A DNA stretch of 64,000 bases, taken from contig JACJWR010000001.1 in the NCBI GenBank assembly GCA_020637055.1, positions 496,001 through 560,000 of the forward strand. The letters are read 5' to 3'. A program made the translations under genes and the position numbers. This document shows, piece after piece, positions 33,381 to 41,602 of this stretch (position 1 is its first letter; each line of letters starts with the position of its first letter). Under the pieces are notes generated by a model. The model was not told the origin of the DNA and searched no databases. It saw only the letters and a list, made by a program, of their open reading frames with translations. This DNA comes from Actinomycetota bacterium (GTDB lineage: Bacteria > Actinomycetota > Actinomycetes > S36-B12 > UBA10799).

Positions 33381-34463
33381 TCATGGCGCCCGCGTGCCGA
33401 GGTCGGCGAAGTAGTAGTCGTTGATGCGGTCGACCAGCCGCCGCACGGTGCCATACCGGCGGCGGGTGTGGGTGAACGCGATCCGCGGCAGCTCGAGGTG
33501 CTCGTCCTCCACTTCGTAGGCGTGGCGTTGGATGATGCCGCCGCTCGCGCACAGCTGGGAGAACTCGTCGTTGAGGGCGGCGATTCGATCCGGCCCAAGT
33601 CGGCGTTTGATCCGGATGACGAAGTCATCGCCCACGTAGCGCGAGGAGTGGTAGTTGGCGTAGAACCGCTGCACATGAGCAGCTGCGGCCGCCGGATTGG
33701 CCGCGCGGTAGAAGAGGTTGGTGTCGTCCGGGCTGATGAAACCGCCGCCGAGCAGTTCCCGGGCGACGTATCGCTCCCAGTGGTCCCAGTAGGTGCTGTC
33801 GATGCCCTCGGCCAACACGATCGGCACCATGGACGACTTGCCCGTCTGCACCAGGGTCAGGCACTCCATCACCTCGTCGAGCGTGCCGAATCCGCCCGGG
33901 AAGGCCACGATCGCGTCGCTGCGGCTGAGGAACATCGTCTTGCGGGTGAAGAAGTACCGGAAGTGGACGAGCTTGACGTCGTCGGCGATCACATGGTTGG
34001 CAGTGGTTTCGAACGGCAGCCGAATCGCCAGTCCGAACGCGGCATCACGCCCCGAGCCCTCATGCCCGGCTTTCATGATTCCGTCGCCGGCGCCGGTGAT
34101 GCACAGCCAGCCGTGAGCGCGCATCATGGAGGCGAAGTCGTGTGCGGCGACGTAGTCCGGGTGGCCGGCGGGGGTGCGGGCCGAACCGAAGATGCTCACC
34201 TTCCGGGAGCCTTCGTAGTCCGCGAACACCCGCATCGCGTGCCGCAACTCCTTCAGCGAATGCGTGAGGAGTTTCAGGTCGCCGGTGTCCCGTCCGTCGG
34301 TGCACAGTTTTAGTCCGGTGGTGAGCAGGTCGCGGATGTAGCGACCTTCGGCGGAGTCGGGGTCGGTGCCGCATTCTCCGATCAGTTCGTCGATTCGCGC
34401 CCGCATATCGGCCTGGTCGATCCGACGCCGCCCTGGCGTCGTGGTGATTGTCATCGTTGTCAC
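33381..34463 (-). CDS. LOG-family nucleotide phosphoribohydrolase-like protein
   Basis: 360 aa. The Rossmann-like core reads KVSIFGSARTPAGHPDY (about 88-104), GWLCITGAGDGIMKAGHEG, and SDAIVAFPGGFGTLDEVMECLTLVQTGK (about 182-209) with the PGGxGTxxE motif that defines the family. The long N-terminal helical part (1-80) and a 110-residue C-terminal extension are beyond the minimal LOG unit. LOG enzymes release the base from nucleoside 5'-monophosphates such as cytokinin ribotides; whether this larger form does so is uncertain. First gene before DoxX. Confidence 0.85.
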   Translation of the reverse strand: MTTMTITTTPGRRRIDQADMRARIDELIGECGTDPDSAEGRYIRDLLTTGLKLCTDGRDTGDLKLLTHSLKELRHAMRVFADYEGSRKVSIFGSARTPAGHPDYVAAHDFASMMRAHGWLCITGAGDGIMKAGHEGSGRDAAFGLAIRLPFETTANHVIADDVKLVHFRYFFTRKTMFLSRSDAIVAFPGGFGTLDEVMECLTLVQTGKSSMVPIVLAEGIDSTYWDHWERYVARELLGGGFISPDDTNLFYRAANPAAAAAHVQRFYANYHSSRYVGDDFVIRIKRRLGPDRIAALNDEFSQLCASGGIIQRHAYEVEDEHLELPRIAFTHTRRRYGTVRRLVDRINDYYFADLGTRAP

Positions 34464-34554
34464 GGTCCCGACCGTGCCCGGTGGAGATGACTCGGTGGCG
34501 CCGACCGGTGGAAGGCCGCCGCAACGGCACGTGAACTCTTGCCGCCGACCCCGG

Positions 34555-35652
34555 CTAGGACGTGGCCGAGCCGTAGGCGTCTGCGGCCACGATGCCGTCG
34601 AGGATCATCTCCGGAGTCAACTCGAAAGGTTCGTTGTGGGCGGTCTCGCCAGGTGCCAGGGTGCGCTCGGCGACCAGTTCCAGCGCCGCGCGGTCTTTCA
34701 CGTCCACTCCGATCTGGGCCAGGGTGGTGGGCAGCCCGACGGTGCGGCAGAAGTCGGCGACCTCGGCGAGCTCAGCTGCGGGACGTCCCTCCACGATGAG
34801 TTGGACCAGCAACCCGAAGGCCACCTTCTCGCCGTGCAGGTAGCCATGGGTGCCGGGTGCGGTGGTGAGCCCGTTGTGGACTGAATGGGCGATCGCGAGA
34901 CCGCCGGATTCGAATCCCAGACCAGAGAGCAGCGTGTTCGCCTCGACGACGTGGTCGAGGGCGGGAGTCACCACCCCGGCATCCACCGCCTGGGCCGCGA
35001 GCGCGCCCTCGGCAAGCAACGTGCGATAGCACAGTTCGGCGAGGGCTCCGCCGGTCAGTGTCGTCCCGCCGTGCACCTGGTTGGGCTTGTGCGCCCAGAT
35101 CACGGTCCGGGCTTCGAACCAGGTGGCGAGCGCGTCCCCCATGCCCGATACCAGGTAGCGCCGGCCGGCGGCGGCCACCAGCGACGTGTCGACCAGCACC
35201 AACTCCGGATTGCGGGGATAGAACCGCAACTGTTCGAATTCACCATCCGGGGTGTAGATCACCGATAGCGCGCTGCACGGCGCGTCGGAGGAGGCCAGCG
35301 TGGGGCAATTCACCACGGGAAGAGCCAAGTTGGCGGCAACCGCCCGGGCGGTGTCGAGGGCCTTCCCGCCGCCGGCTCCGATGATCACCTTGGCACCGGC
35401 CTCGCGAGCATCGGCAGTGCCGCGGTCGATCTCGTCCGCCGAGCACTCACCGCCGAATCCACCCACCACGTGGTCGATGCCGGCCGACCCGAGGGAGTCG
35501 CGCCACGTGGTTCCGAGCAGATCGGAGATCCGCTCCGAGGCCACGATGTAGGCAGGTCCGGAGAGCCCCACATGTGCCAGTTGGCTCCCGAGTTCGGCGG
35601 TCGCGTCGCGACCTTGGACGTAGCGTGAGGGCGAGCAGAAGATCTTGAGCAC
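34555..35652 (-). CDS. gldA: glycerol dehydrogenase-like iron-type alcohol dehydrogenase
   Basis: 365 aa from GTG 35652 with GAGGAGG seven bases upstream. VIIGAGGGKALDTARAVAANL (about 88-108) and VNCPTLASSDAPCSALSV (112-129) bind NAD; the metal ligands lie in the SGMGDALATWFEA segment (Asp) and the two later His, FESGGLAIAHSVHNGL (about 253-268) and THGYLHGEKVAFG. It oxidises glycerol to dihydroxyacetone with NAD. Together with GlpD at 31256 it suggests glycerol use. The symbol is by homology; other iron- or zinc-type substrates (1,2-propanediol) are possible. Confidence 0.87.
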   Translation of the reverse strand: MLKIFCSPSRYVQGRDATAELGSQLAHVGLSGPAYIVASERISDLLGTTWRDSLGSAGIDHVVGGFGGECSADEIDRGTADAREAGAKVIIGAGGGKALDTARAVAANLALPVVNCPTLASSDAPCSALSVIYTPDGEFEQLRFYPRNPELVLVDTSLVAAAGRRYLVSGMGDALATWFEARTVIWAHKPNQVHGGTTLTGGALAELCYRTLLAEGALAAQAVDAGVVTPALDHVVEANTLLSGLGFESGGLAIAHSVHNGLTTAPGTHGYLHGEKVAFGLLVQLIVEGRPAAELAEVADFCRTVGLPTTLAQIGVDVKDRAALELVAERTLAPGETAHNEPFELTPEMILDGIVAADAYGSATS

Positions 35653-35779
35653 GGTTGGGCCTCCTCGATCGTGGCTGGTTCCACCATGGCAGGCGCGAGC
35701 CTTTGTCGGAAGGGGTCGGCTGCCCCGCGGGCTACCATGGGGTTCGGCGCGGGTTCGCGCCTCGATCCAGGGAGCGCTC

Positions 35780-36199
35780 ATGAGCACCGCACCAGAGTCC
35801 GATCCGAACCAGCCAGACGCCGCCCCGCCGACCGCGGAAGCAGCACCTCCGACGGAGGGCGCCCCGGCGCCGATGCCTCCCCAGCAGCCACTCGCGCCAC
35901 CGCCCCCCGGCTACGGGTACGCGCCGAACGGAGCGGAGATCCCGGTGTTCGCCAACGGCAAACCTCGGGTGGATGAGTACGGCAACCCGGTGAGCGACAA
36001 GTCCAGACTGGCGGCCGCCCTGCTGTGCTGGTTCCTCGGCATCATCGGCGTGCACCGGTTCTACGTCGGCAAGGTCGGCACCGGCATCGCCATGATCTTC
36101 ACCCTCGGTGGGCTCGGGATCTGGGTGCTGATCGACCTGATCATGATCCTGGTCGGTTCGTTCAAGGACAAGCAGGAGCTCCCGCTGATCAACTGGTAG
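35780..36199 (+). CDS. TM2-domain membrane protein
   Basis: 139 aa, GGAG six bases before ATG 35780. The first 60 residues are Pro/Ala-rich and disordered. Then KSRLAAALLCWFLGIIGVHRFYVGKVGTGIAMIFTLGGLGIWVLIDLIMIL: two membrane helices with the TM2 signature G-x-x-G-x-H-R-F-Y-x-G and the closing Asp. The segment is a stand-alone module whose molecular role is unknown. The Pro-rich tail may dock other proteins. It starts about 125 bases from the divergent gldA start. Confidence 0.85.
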   Translation: MSTAPESDPNQPDAAPPTAEAAPPTEGAPAPMPPQQPLAPPPPGYGYAPNGAEIPVFANGKPRVDEYGNPVSDKSRLAAALLCWFLGIIGVHRFYVGKVGTGIAMIFTLGGLGIWVLIDLIMILVGSFKDKQELPLINW

Positions 36200-36230
36200 C
36201 GCCTGCCGGGATTTGCCGGATACTTCTCGT

Positions 36231-36620
36231 ATGGGAACGCACGGAGCACCGGTCGCCTACATCGGCGTCTACCACGCCGACGGCGGCCTCATCGGCGAAG
36301 CCCGCTATCTCGTCGGTTCACTGCTGGGCACAGCGCACTGTGCGCTGTGCGACGTCACCCACTCTCCGATCCGTCGCAAACGGCAGTGGGATCAGATGGT
36401 TGCCCGGCTCGGGGTGCCGTTCGAACTCCTGCATCTGAACGAAATGGCGCCGGACGTTGCGGACGCGGTCGAGCGTTGGGGTTCCCCGTTGGTGTTGGCA
36501 AGGCGTGCCGACGGCGAACTTGTGCCAGTGCTCGACGGGGGCCAACTCGAGGCCCTCGACGGCTCAGTCGCCGCGTTCGAGCAGGCCCTGGTCGCTGCGG
36601 CGCCCGGGGCGCGCGCGTAG
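36231..36620 (+). CDS. conserved protein with a CALCDVTH motif, function unknown
   Basis: 129 aa from ATG 36231. APVAYIGVYHADGGLIGEARYLVG (about 6-29) is followed by AHCALCDVTHSPIRRKRQWD, with C-x-x-C-D-x-T-H. The pair could bind a metal or act as a redox site; the rest alternates short strands and helices and has no membrane segment. I recall similar CxxCDxTH proteins in other bacteria but no known function. Its last 57 bases overlap the 3' end of the opposing pirin gene. Confidence 0.6.
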   Translation: MGTHGAPVAYIGVYHADGGLIGEARYLVGSLLGTAHCALCDVTHSPIRRKRQWDQMVARLGVPFELLHLNEMAPDVADAVERWGSPLVLARRADGELVPVLDGGQLEALDGSVAAFEQALVAAAPGARA

Positions 36621-37574
36621 CCGAGCATTGGGCAAGGCCGGCGCCGCCAGTGGTACCGCGGTGTCGTCCACGACCGCGCCGAAGCGCGTCGATCCGGCCT
36701 CCCAGTCGGCCCGGGCTGCCGCGATTTCCTCGTGGCTGCGGCCGACGAAGTTCCACCACATGACGAGTTCCTCGGCCATCGGCTCGCCACCGAGGAGCAG
36801 GAAGTCAGCCGCCGTGTCGGTGCCGATCACCGCGGTCGGGTGGCCCCAACCCAGGTAGCGCAGGGCGCCGGCGGGCACGGGTTCGCCGTCGACGATCAGC
36901 GGGTCGTCGAGGGCAAGCACCGCGTATTCGAAGTCCGCCCGCAAGGCCAACTCCGCCTCGCAGCCGGCGGTCGCGCTGAACTGGACTCCGCACAGCGGGG
37001 TGAAGGTCTCCGCGGGTGCGACGACTCCGCCGAACTCGCCCATGAAGACCGTGGCAGTCAGATCCGGTCCGGATCGGCTGGACACCTGGATGCGCGGGAG
37101 TTCGGCGTGGTGGGCGAAGCGGGGGGTCGTCTGGCGGTGTGCCTCGGGCAGGGCGACCCACATCTGGATCCCACGCAGGCCGGGTACGGCCTCGTCGGAG
37201 TATTCCGAGTGGGCGATCCCGTGACCTGCGGTCATCAGATTCAACTCCCCGGGCCGCACCACGGCGAAGGCGCCGGTGCTGTCCCGGTGGGTCACCTCGC
37301 CGGCGAGCAGCCAGGTGACGGTTTGCAGGCCGATGTGGGGGTGCGGGGGGACGGACATCGGTGGGTCGGCTTCGGCCGCCGGTCCGTAGTCGTCGACGAA
37401 ACACCAGGCACCCACGGTGCGGATATCGCGATGCGGCAGGGTGCGTCGCACGTTCATCGCCCGAGGTCCGCCCAGCGGCACCTGGCGCGGCAGCAGTGTG
37501 TCCGGCGGCGGCGCCGGCTGGCCGGCCACTGCCGGACAGGTGCTTTCGGTCGGCTGCGTCTCGAGGTTGCTCAT
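36564..37574 (-). CDS. pirin-family cupin protein
   Basis: 336 aa from ATG 37574 (TAGGAT eight bases upstream). Two cupin domains. The first has PPHPHIGLQTVTWLLAGEVTHRDS and GELNLMTAGHGIAHSE: three His and one Glu that bind iron in pirin and quercetinase. GLRGIQMWVALPEAHR follows. The second cupin contains GEPMAEELVMWWNFVGRSHEEI near the end. Bacterial pirins act as quercetin 2,3-dioxygenases or as redox-sensing partners. The last 35 residues are an extra basic tail (ARLRARPGRRSDQG) that lies in the overlap with the opposing gene. Confidence 0.9.
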   Translation of the reverse strand: MSNLETQPTESTCPAVAGQPAPPPDTLLPRQVPLGGPRAMNVRRTLPHRDIRTVGAWCFVDDYGPAAEADPPMSVPPHPHIGLQTVTWLLAGEVTHRDSTGAFAVVRPGELNLMTAGHGIAHSEYSDEAVPGLRGIQMWVALPEAHRQTTPRFAHHAELPRIQVSSRSGPDLTATVFMGEFGGVVAPAETFTPLCGVQFSATAGCEAELALRADFEYAVLALDDPLIVDGEPVPAGALRYLGWGHPTAVIGTDTAADFLLLGGEPMAEELVMWWNFVGRSHEEIAAARADWEAGSTRFGAVVDDTAVPLAAPALPNARLRARPGRRSDQGLLERGD

Positions 37575-37585
37575 CCCGGCCGATC

Positions 37586-39115
37586 CTAGCCGGATGTCGG
37601 CGTCCCGCGAGCCGGGATCGTGCGGGCCGCCGCCAGTGCGGCGAGGCCCAACACCCCGCCGGCGACGACGGCGGTGATCGAGATTCCGGTGGTGAACGCC
37701 TCTTGTGCGGCCACCAAGATCGAAGAGGCCTGTTCGGGTGGCAGATCGGCCGTGACCGCCGGGACCTCTGAGATCGATTCGGCGGTCGCGGCACCCACGT
37801 CGTCCGGGGTGCCCGGCGGTAGTCGGAGCAGCCACTGATAGGTCATCGTCAGCAGACTGCCCATCAACGCGATACCCATCGCCGAACCCAACTCGAAGGA
37901 GGTCTCCGACACACCGGTCGCCGCGCCGACGCGGGCCGGCGGAGCCACCTCGAGAACCAGATCCGCCGCGGTGGTGAGCACGGTGGCGAAGCCGAATCCG
38001 AGCATCGCCAGCGGGATCACCATGGTGAGGTAGGGGGCGGTGGCAAGCAGGCCGACGGCGACGAGTCCGAGTGCGCTCGACGCCATCCCGGACAGCAGCA
38101 CCCGCCGGGCGCCGAAACGCCGCAGCAGCCGGCCCGTCTGAGGTGCGACGACCATGGACACCAGCGACACGGGCAGCAGGGACAGGCCGGTCTGCAGCGG
38201 ACTGAAGTCGAGCACACCCTGGAAGTAGATGGGCAGGAAGAACAGCGCCCCGGTGGCGGCGAAGACCACGCTGAATTCGGCGAGCACCGCGGCCGAGAAT
38301 GCCGGTATCCGGAACAGGCCGAAGTCCAGCAGCGGCACCGGCAGTCGGAACTGTCGCCGGGCGAAGAGCAGCAGCAGCGGGATCGCAAGGGCCAGACCGA
38401 GGTAGGCCGGCCATTGCGCGAAACCTCGATGCGCCAGTTCGGTGACGCCGAAAACGGCCAGCAGGATCCCTGCCGTGGACAGCACGATGGAGACCGGATC
38501 GATCGGCTGCCGAGCGTCGCCGACCGACTCCGGCAGGGCCCAACCGCCCACCACCACGATGAAGAGCACGACGGGCACGTTGATCAGCAGCACCGAGCCC
38601 CAGAAGAAGTGCTCCAGCAGCAGGCCCGCCAGAGACGGCCCCACCGATGCGCCGGCCGACCCGGCCGCGCTCCAGATGCCGATGGCCGTGGTGCGTTGCC
38701 GCGGGTCGGTGAACACCGTGCGGATCAGCGCCAACGTCGGCGGCATCAGGCCGGCCCCCGCCATCCCTTGCAGGGCACGGGCAACGACGAGCGTGTTGGC
38801 GTCCGGGGCGAAGGCGGCGGCCACGCTCATCACCCCGAAGCCCACAGCCGCGATCAGCAGCAGCCGCTTGCGTCCGATCCGATCGCCGACGTTGCCCATG
38901 GTCACGAGCAAGCCGGCGAGCATGAACGAGTAGATGTCGCCGATCCACAGCACCTGGGTGTAGGTGGGGTCGAGTTCTGCGGTGATCTGCGGGATCGCGA
39001 TCGAGAGCACGGTCCCATCGATGGCGACCAGGAACACGGCCGACGACAGCGCAGCCAGCGAGGCAAGCTGGCGGCGCGACATCGGCGGGTGAGTGGTCAC
39101 GGCTGAGCGTGGCAC
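37586..39115 (-). CDS. MFS multidrug exporter, DHA2 family
   Basis: 509 aa from GTG 39115, nine bases after the antiporter stop (GTG 39100 and ATG 39082 are alternatives). Fourteen hydrophobic helices. VAIDGTVLSIAIPQI (about 26-40) is the D1 motif; GDRIGRKRLLLI is the loop 2-3 motif A; ARALQGMAGAGLMPPTLALI is motif B/C; GPSLAGLLL follows in TM5. Proton-driven export of cationic or other drugs is likely. It follows the cation/proton antiporter gene closely and may share its transcript. Related to the fragment at 1-408. Confidence 0.92.
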   Translation of the reverse strand: MPRSAVTTHPPMSRRQLASLAALSSAVFLVAIDGTVLSIAIPQITAELDPTYTQVLWIGDIYSFMLAGLLVTMGNVGDRIGRKRLLLIAAVGFGVMSVAAAFAPDANTLVVARALQGMAGAGLMPPTLALIRTVFTDPRQRTTAIGIWSAAGSAGASVGPSLAGLLLEHFFWGSVLLINVPVVLFIVVVGGWALPESVGDARQPIDPVSIVLSTAGILLAVFGVTELAHRGFAQWPAYLGLALAIPLLLLFARRQFRLPVPLLDFGLFRIPAFSAAVLAEFSVVFAATGALFFLPIYFQGVLDFSPLQTGLSLLPVSLVSMVVAPQTGRLLRRFGARRVLLSGMASSALGLVAVGLLATAPYLTMVIPLAMLGFGFATVLTTAADLVLEVAPPARVGAATGVSETSFELGSAMGIALMGSLLTMTYQWLLRLPPGTPDDVGAATAESISEVPAVTADLPPEQASSILVAAQEAFTTGISITAVVAGGVLGLAALAAARTIPARGTPTSG

Positions 39116-39124
39116 ACCCGACCG

Positions 39125-40411
39125 CTAGTCGGCTTGGCGGGTGCCTTGCCCGATCGTCTCCGCCTCGGTTGCCTCAGGTGGGTCGGCGGGCGGGTCCGCC
39201 TCCTCCGGGTGGTCCGCCTCGCGCACCTTCAGCAGCCGGGCCACGGGTGCAGCGGTGAGGCTGTAGAAGGTCACAGTGCCGGCCACCGCCAGGAAGGTGA
39301 TCGGCAGCAGTTTGTCGCCGGTGGGAATCTGCTGCTTGATCAAAGCCGCGCTGAAACTCGCCGCAGTGGCGGCAGCCACGATGCCTCGAGGTGCCATCCA
39401 GCCGATGAAGATCCGCTCCCGCGTGGAGAGTCGGGAACTGCGCATCGTGAGCAGCCAGACCATTGCCGGCCGGACGACGAGCACCAGGATTGCCACCAGC
39501 GCCACCGCCGGCAACACCAGCCCACGCAACGAAGACGGTGTGACCGAGGCCGAGATCGCAACGAACAGCACCCCGATCGAGATGTTGACCAGCGTGTCGA
39601 AGAAGGGCCGGATCTCGGGCAACCCCTTGTGCGCCACCTTCGGGGTGGCCATTCCCATGAGCAGGGCGGTGAGCAGTCCGGCGTCGTCTGCCACGGCGTT
39701 GGCCAACCCGGCCATCAGGATCGCCGAGCCGAACAGCACCTGCGTGCCCAGGACGTCGCTTCCCCGCGCCAGGATGAGCCCACCCCAGATCAGCGCCACG
39801 CCGATGGCCGCCATGACGACGCCCACCAGCAGGCTCACCAGGAAGGCCGTCACCCCTTTGCCGACGCTGCCGACGTCGGAGGCCTGCACACCCGAGAAGA
39901 TGATGACGGCGATCAGGGCGCCGACGGGATCGACCAGGGTGCCTTCCCAGGCCAGGATCCGCCGGACCCGCTGTTGGGGTTGGATGAATTCGAGCAGCGG
40001 TCCGACCACGGTCGGACCCGACACGATGAGGATCGCCCCCAGCAGTATGGCGATGTTCCAGGTGATGTCGAACAGCCAGTAGGCGGCCAGCGCGGCTGCC
40101 GCCCAGGTGATCGGGCCGCCGATCCAGACCAGTCGTCGGACTACCCGATGGTCGGTCCGGACCATCGGCTGGTCGAAGAGTTCCAGTCCGCCGTGGAAGA
40201 GGATCAGGGCGACCGTGATGCCGACCAGAGGTGAGAAGAGGTCGTCGAACATCGCGGCGGGATCGAGGAAACTGATGATGGCGCCGGCGAAGAACCCGGC
40301 CGGCAACAACAGCAGCAGGGCCGGGAGTTTGATCAGCCGGGCCACCAGTTGGCTGACGGTGGCCAGCCCCACGACTATCGCGATGCTGGCGAAGATCTCC
40401 GAAGCCTCCAC
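39125..40411 (-). CDS. monovalent cation/proton antiporter (CPA family)
   Basis: 428 aa from GTG 40411, six bases after TATGGT (leaderless). Twelve or so hydrophobic helices. VALILFHGGLELFDQP (about 68-83) and ILIVSGPTVVGPLLEF (about 126-141) are family blocks, and LAWEGTLVDPVGALIAVIIF (151-170) carries the conserved Glu and Asp-Pro ion site of CPA1-type exchangers. IGWMAPRGIVAAATAASF is the NhaP-like R-G-I-V-A-A-A block. It likely exchanges sodium or potassium for protons. The last 40 residues are an acidic tail. First gene before the MFS exporter. Confidence 0.9.
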   Translation of the reverse strand: MEASEIFASIAIVVGLATVSQLVARLIKLPALLLLLPAGFFAGAIISFLDPAAMFDDLFSPLVGITVALILFHGGLELFDQPMVRTDHRVVRRLVWIGGPITWAAAALAAYWLFDITWNIAILLGAILIVSGPTVVGPLLEFIQPQQRVRRILAWEGTLVDPVGALIAVIIFSGVQASDVGSVGKGVTAFLVSLLVGVVMAAIGVALIWGGLILARGSDVLGTQVLFGSAILMAGLANAVADDAGLLTALLMGMATPKVAHKGLPEIRPFFDTLVNISIGVLFVAISASVTPSSLRGLVLPAVALVAILVLVVRPAMVWLLTMRSSRLSTRERIFIGWMAPRGIVAAATAASFSAALIKQQIPTGDKLLPITFLAVAGTVTFYSLTAAPVARLLKVREADHPEEADPPADPPEATEAETIGQGTRQAD

Positions 40412-40417
40412 CCGGGC

Positions 40418-40423
40418 ACCATA
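40418..40423 (-). promoter_or_regulatory. -10 box, leaderless start of the antiporter gene
   Basis: TATGGT on the minus strand, six bases before GTG 40411. The region is shared with the promoter of the divergent metallopeptidase gene. Confidence 0.5.
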
Positions 40424-40449
40424 CTGGGAAAGGTGGAATCCGGTGAACG

Positions 40450-40797
40450 ATGATCGATATTGACGAGGCGACGTTCGCGGACTTCGTCGCCGAAGCCCTG
40501 GCCGATATCCCGCCCGCGTTGGCAGGCGTGATGAGCAACGTCGAGGTGATGGTCGTCGATCGGCACGACTCCGAACCCGATCTGCTCGGTCTCTACGAGG
40601 GAATCCCATTGACCGAACGCGGCGACTCCTACGCCGGGGTGCTGCCGGATCGGATCATGATCTACCGCCTGCCGATTTTGGCCATCTGCGAGACCGTGTT
40701 CGACGTCATTGACGAGGTTCGCATCACGGTGATCCACGAGGTGGCCCACCACTTCGGCATCGACGACGACGCCCTGCACGAATGGGGCTGGGGGTGA
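40450..40797 (+). CDS. small zincin-like metallopeptidase
   Basis: 115 aa. ITVIHEVAHHFGIDDDALHEWGWG (about 92-115) has HExxHH and then the third ligand region of the MMP/zincin domain family, where the C-terminal G-I-D-D-x-x-L-x-E/H is characteristic. The N-terminal 80 residues are alpha/beta (FADFVAEALADIPPAL, then VEVMVVDR). The protein should bind zinc and may be a cytoplasmic peptidase; substrates are unknown. It ends four bases before the stop of the opposing bfr gene. Confidence 0.85.
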   Translation: MIDIDEATFADFVAEALADIPPALAGVMSNVEVMVVDRHDSEPDLLGLYEGIPLTERGDSYAGVLPDRIMIYRLPILAICETVFDVIDEVRITVIHEVAHHFGIDDDALHEWGWG

Positions 40798-40801
40798 CGC
40801 G

Positions 40802-41266
40802 TCACACCCACTTGGCGAGCCACAGGGCCTCGCCGAGCAACTCCAGGTTCGCCAGCTCCGACTGGGCCTCGTCGACGTGGTGTTCCTCCTCGGCGAGCAG
40901 CTTCTCGAGCAGCACCCGGCTGCCGGCGTCGCCTGCCTCGCTGCAGATGCCGATCCCCCGCTGATAGCGCTCGACCGCCCCGAGTTCCATCTCGTAGTTC
41001 AGCCGGAACTGCTCCACCGCCGACTCGCCCACACCCACCGGGAACAACCGCTGCATGTTCGGCACCCCGTCGAGGAAGAGGATCCGCTCGATCAGCACCT
41101 CGGCGTGCTTCATCTCGCCGATCGATTCGTCGTAGTACTCCTTGGCGAGGGCCGAGAAGCCGGCATCGGCCGCCATCTTCGAGGCGATGAAGTACTGGTT
41201 GACGGCGGTCATCTCCGCAGTCAGGGCTTCGTTGAGGATCTCGATGACGCGGGGATCTCCCTGCAT
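40802..41266 (-). CDS. bfr: bacterioferritin
   Basis: 154 aa with AAGGAG six bases before ATG 41266. The four-helix ferritin fold carries the ferroxidase residues: Glu in LTAEMTAVNQYF (about 18), Glu and His in DESIGEMKHAE (about 47-57), Glu in MELGAVERYQRG (about 94) and EEEHHVDE (about 126-133). The Met of GEMKHAE is the heme-binding residue of Bfr. It stores iron as a mineral inside a 24-mer. It lies 15 bases downstream of bfd, so the pair form one transcript under an iron box. Confidence 0.95.
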   Translation of the reverse strand: MQGDPRVIEILNEALTAEMTAVNQYFIASKMAADAGFSALAKEYYDESIGEMKHAEVLIERILFLDGVPNMQRLFPVGVGESAVEQFRLNYEMELGAVERYQRGIGICSEAGDAGSRVLLEKLLAEEEHHVDEAQSELANLELLGEALWLAKWV

Positions 41267-41281
41267 GGCGAACTCCTTGGC

Positions 41282-41515
41282 TCAGGCGTTGCTGTAGTGG
41301 TCTGCGCCCGAGATTAGCGCACCTGACGCACACCCGTCGGCGCCGCACGCGCCGCGGTGGGAAGCACCGAGCAGCCGGCAGATCGTCGGTCGGCAGCCGC
41401 CGCAGCCGCCGCCGGCGCCGCACTGCGCAGCGACCTCAGAGATCGTCCGGGCACCCGAGTCCACCGCGGTCCGGACCGACGCCTCGTTGACCGCGGCACA
41501 GTGACAGACGAGCAT
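41282..41515 (-). CDS. bfd: bacterioferritin-associated ferredoxin
   Basis: 77 aa from ATG 41515, where GGAGG lies six bases upstream (the TTG at 41521 is too close). MLVCHCAAVNEASVR and AQCGAGGGCGGCRPTICRLL give the C-x-C ... C-x-x-C spacing that binds one [2Fe-2S] cluster. In known pairs Bfd donates electrons to the bacterioferritin heme to release stored iron. The last 25 residues are an unusual Ser/Ala/Gly/Cys-rich tail with two further Cys. Divergent from the esterase gene; an IdeR/DtxR box lies 21 bases upstream. Confidence 0.9.
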   Translation of the reverse strand: MLVCHCAAVNEASVRTAVDSGARTISEVAAQCGAGGGCGGCRPTICRLLGASHRGACGADGCASGALISGADHYSNA

Positions 41516-41535
41516 CGACAACCTCCATTTCCTGG

Positions 41536-41554
41536 TTAGGCAAGCCTAACCTAC
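41536..41554. promoter_or_regulatory. iron box (DtxR/IdeR type) before bfd-bfr
   Basis: TTAGGCAAGCCTAACCTAC, 15-16 of 19 bases as in the consensus TWAGGTTAGSCTAACCTWA by hand comparison. The core GGTTAGGC-AA-GCCTAACC is an 18-base near-perfect palindrome. Upstream of storage genes it could be an activating or a repressing site. Confidence 0.75.
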
Positions 41555-41590
41555 TCGGCTGCGGCGTCGCTTCCGCGGGCTCGATTGTCC

Positions 41591-41596
41591 TACGGT
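41591..41596 (+). promoter_or_regulatory. -10 box, leaderless start of the esterase gene
   Basis: TACGGT followed by six bases and GTG 41603. Confidence 0.5.
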
Positions 41597-41602
41597 GAGG
41601 GT

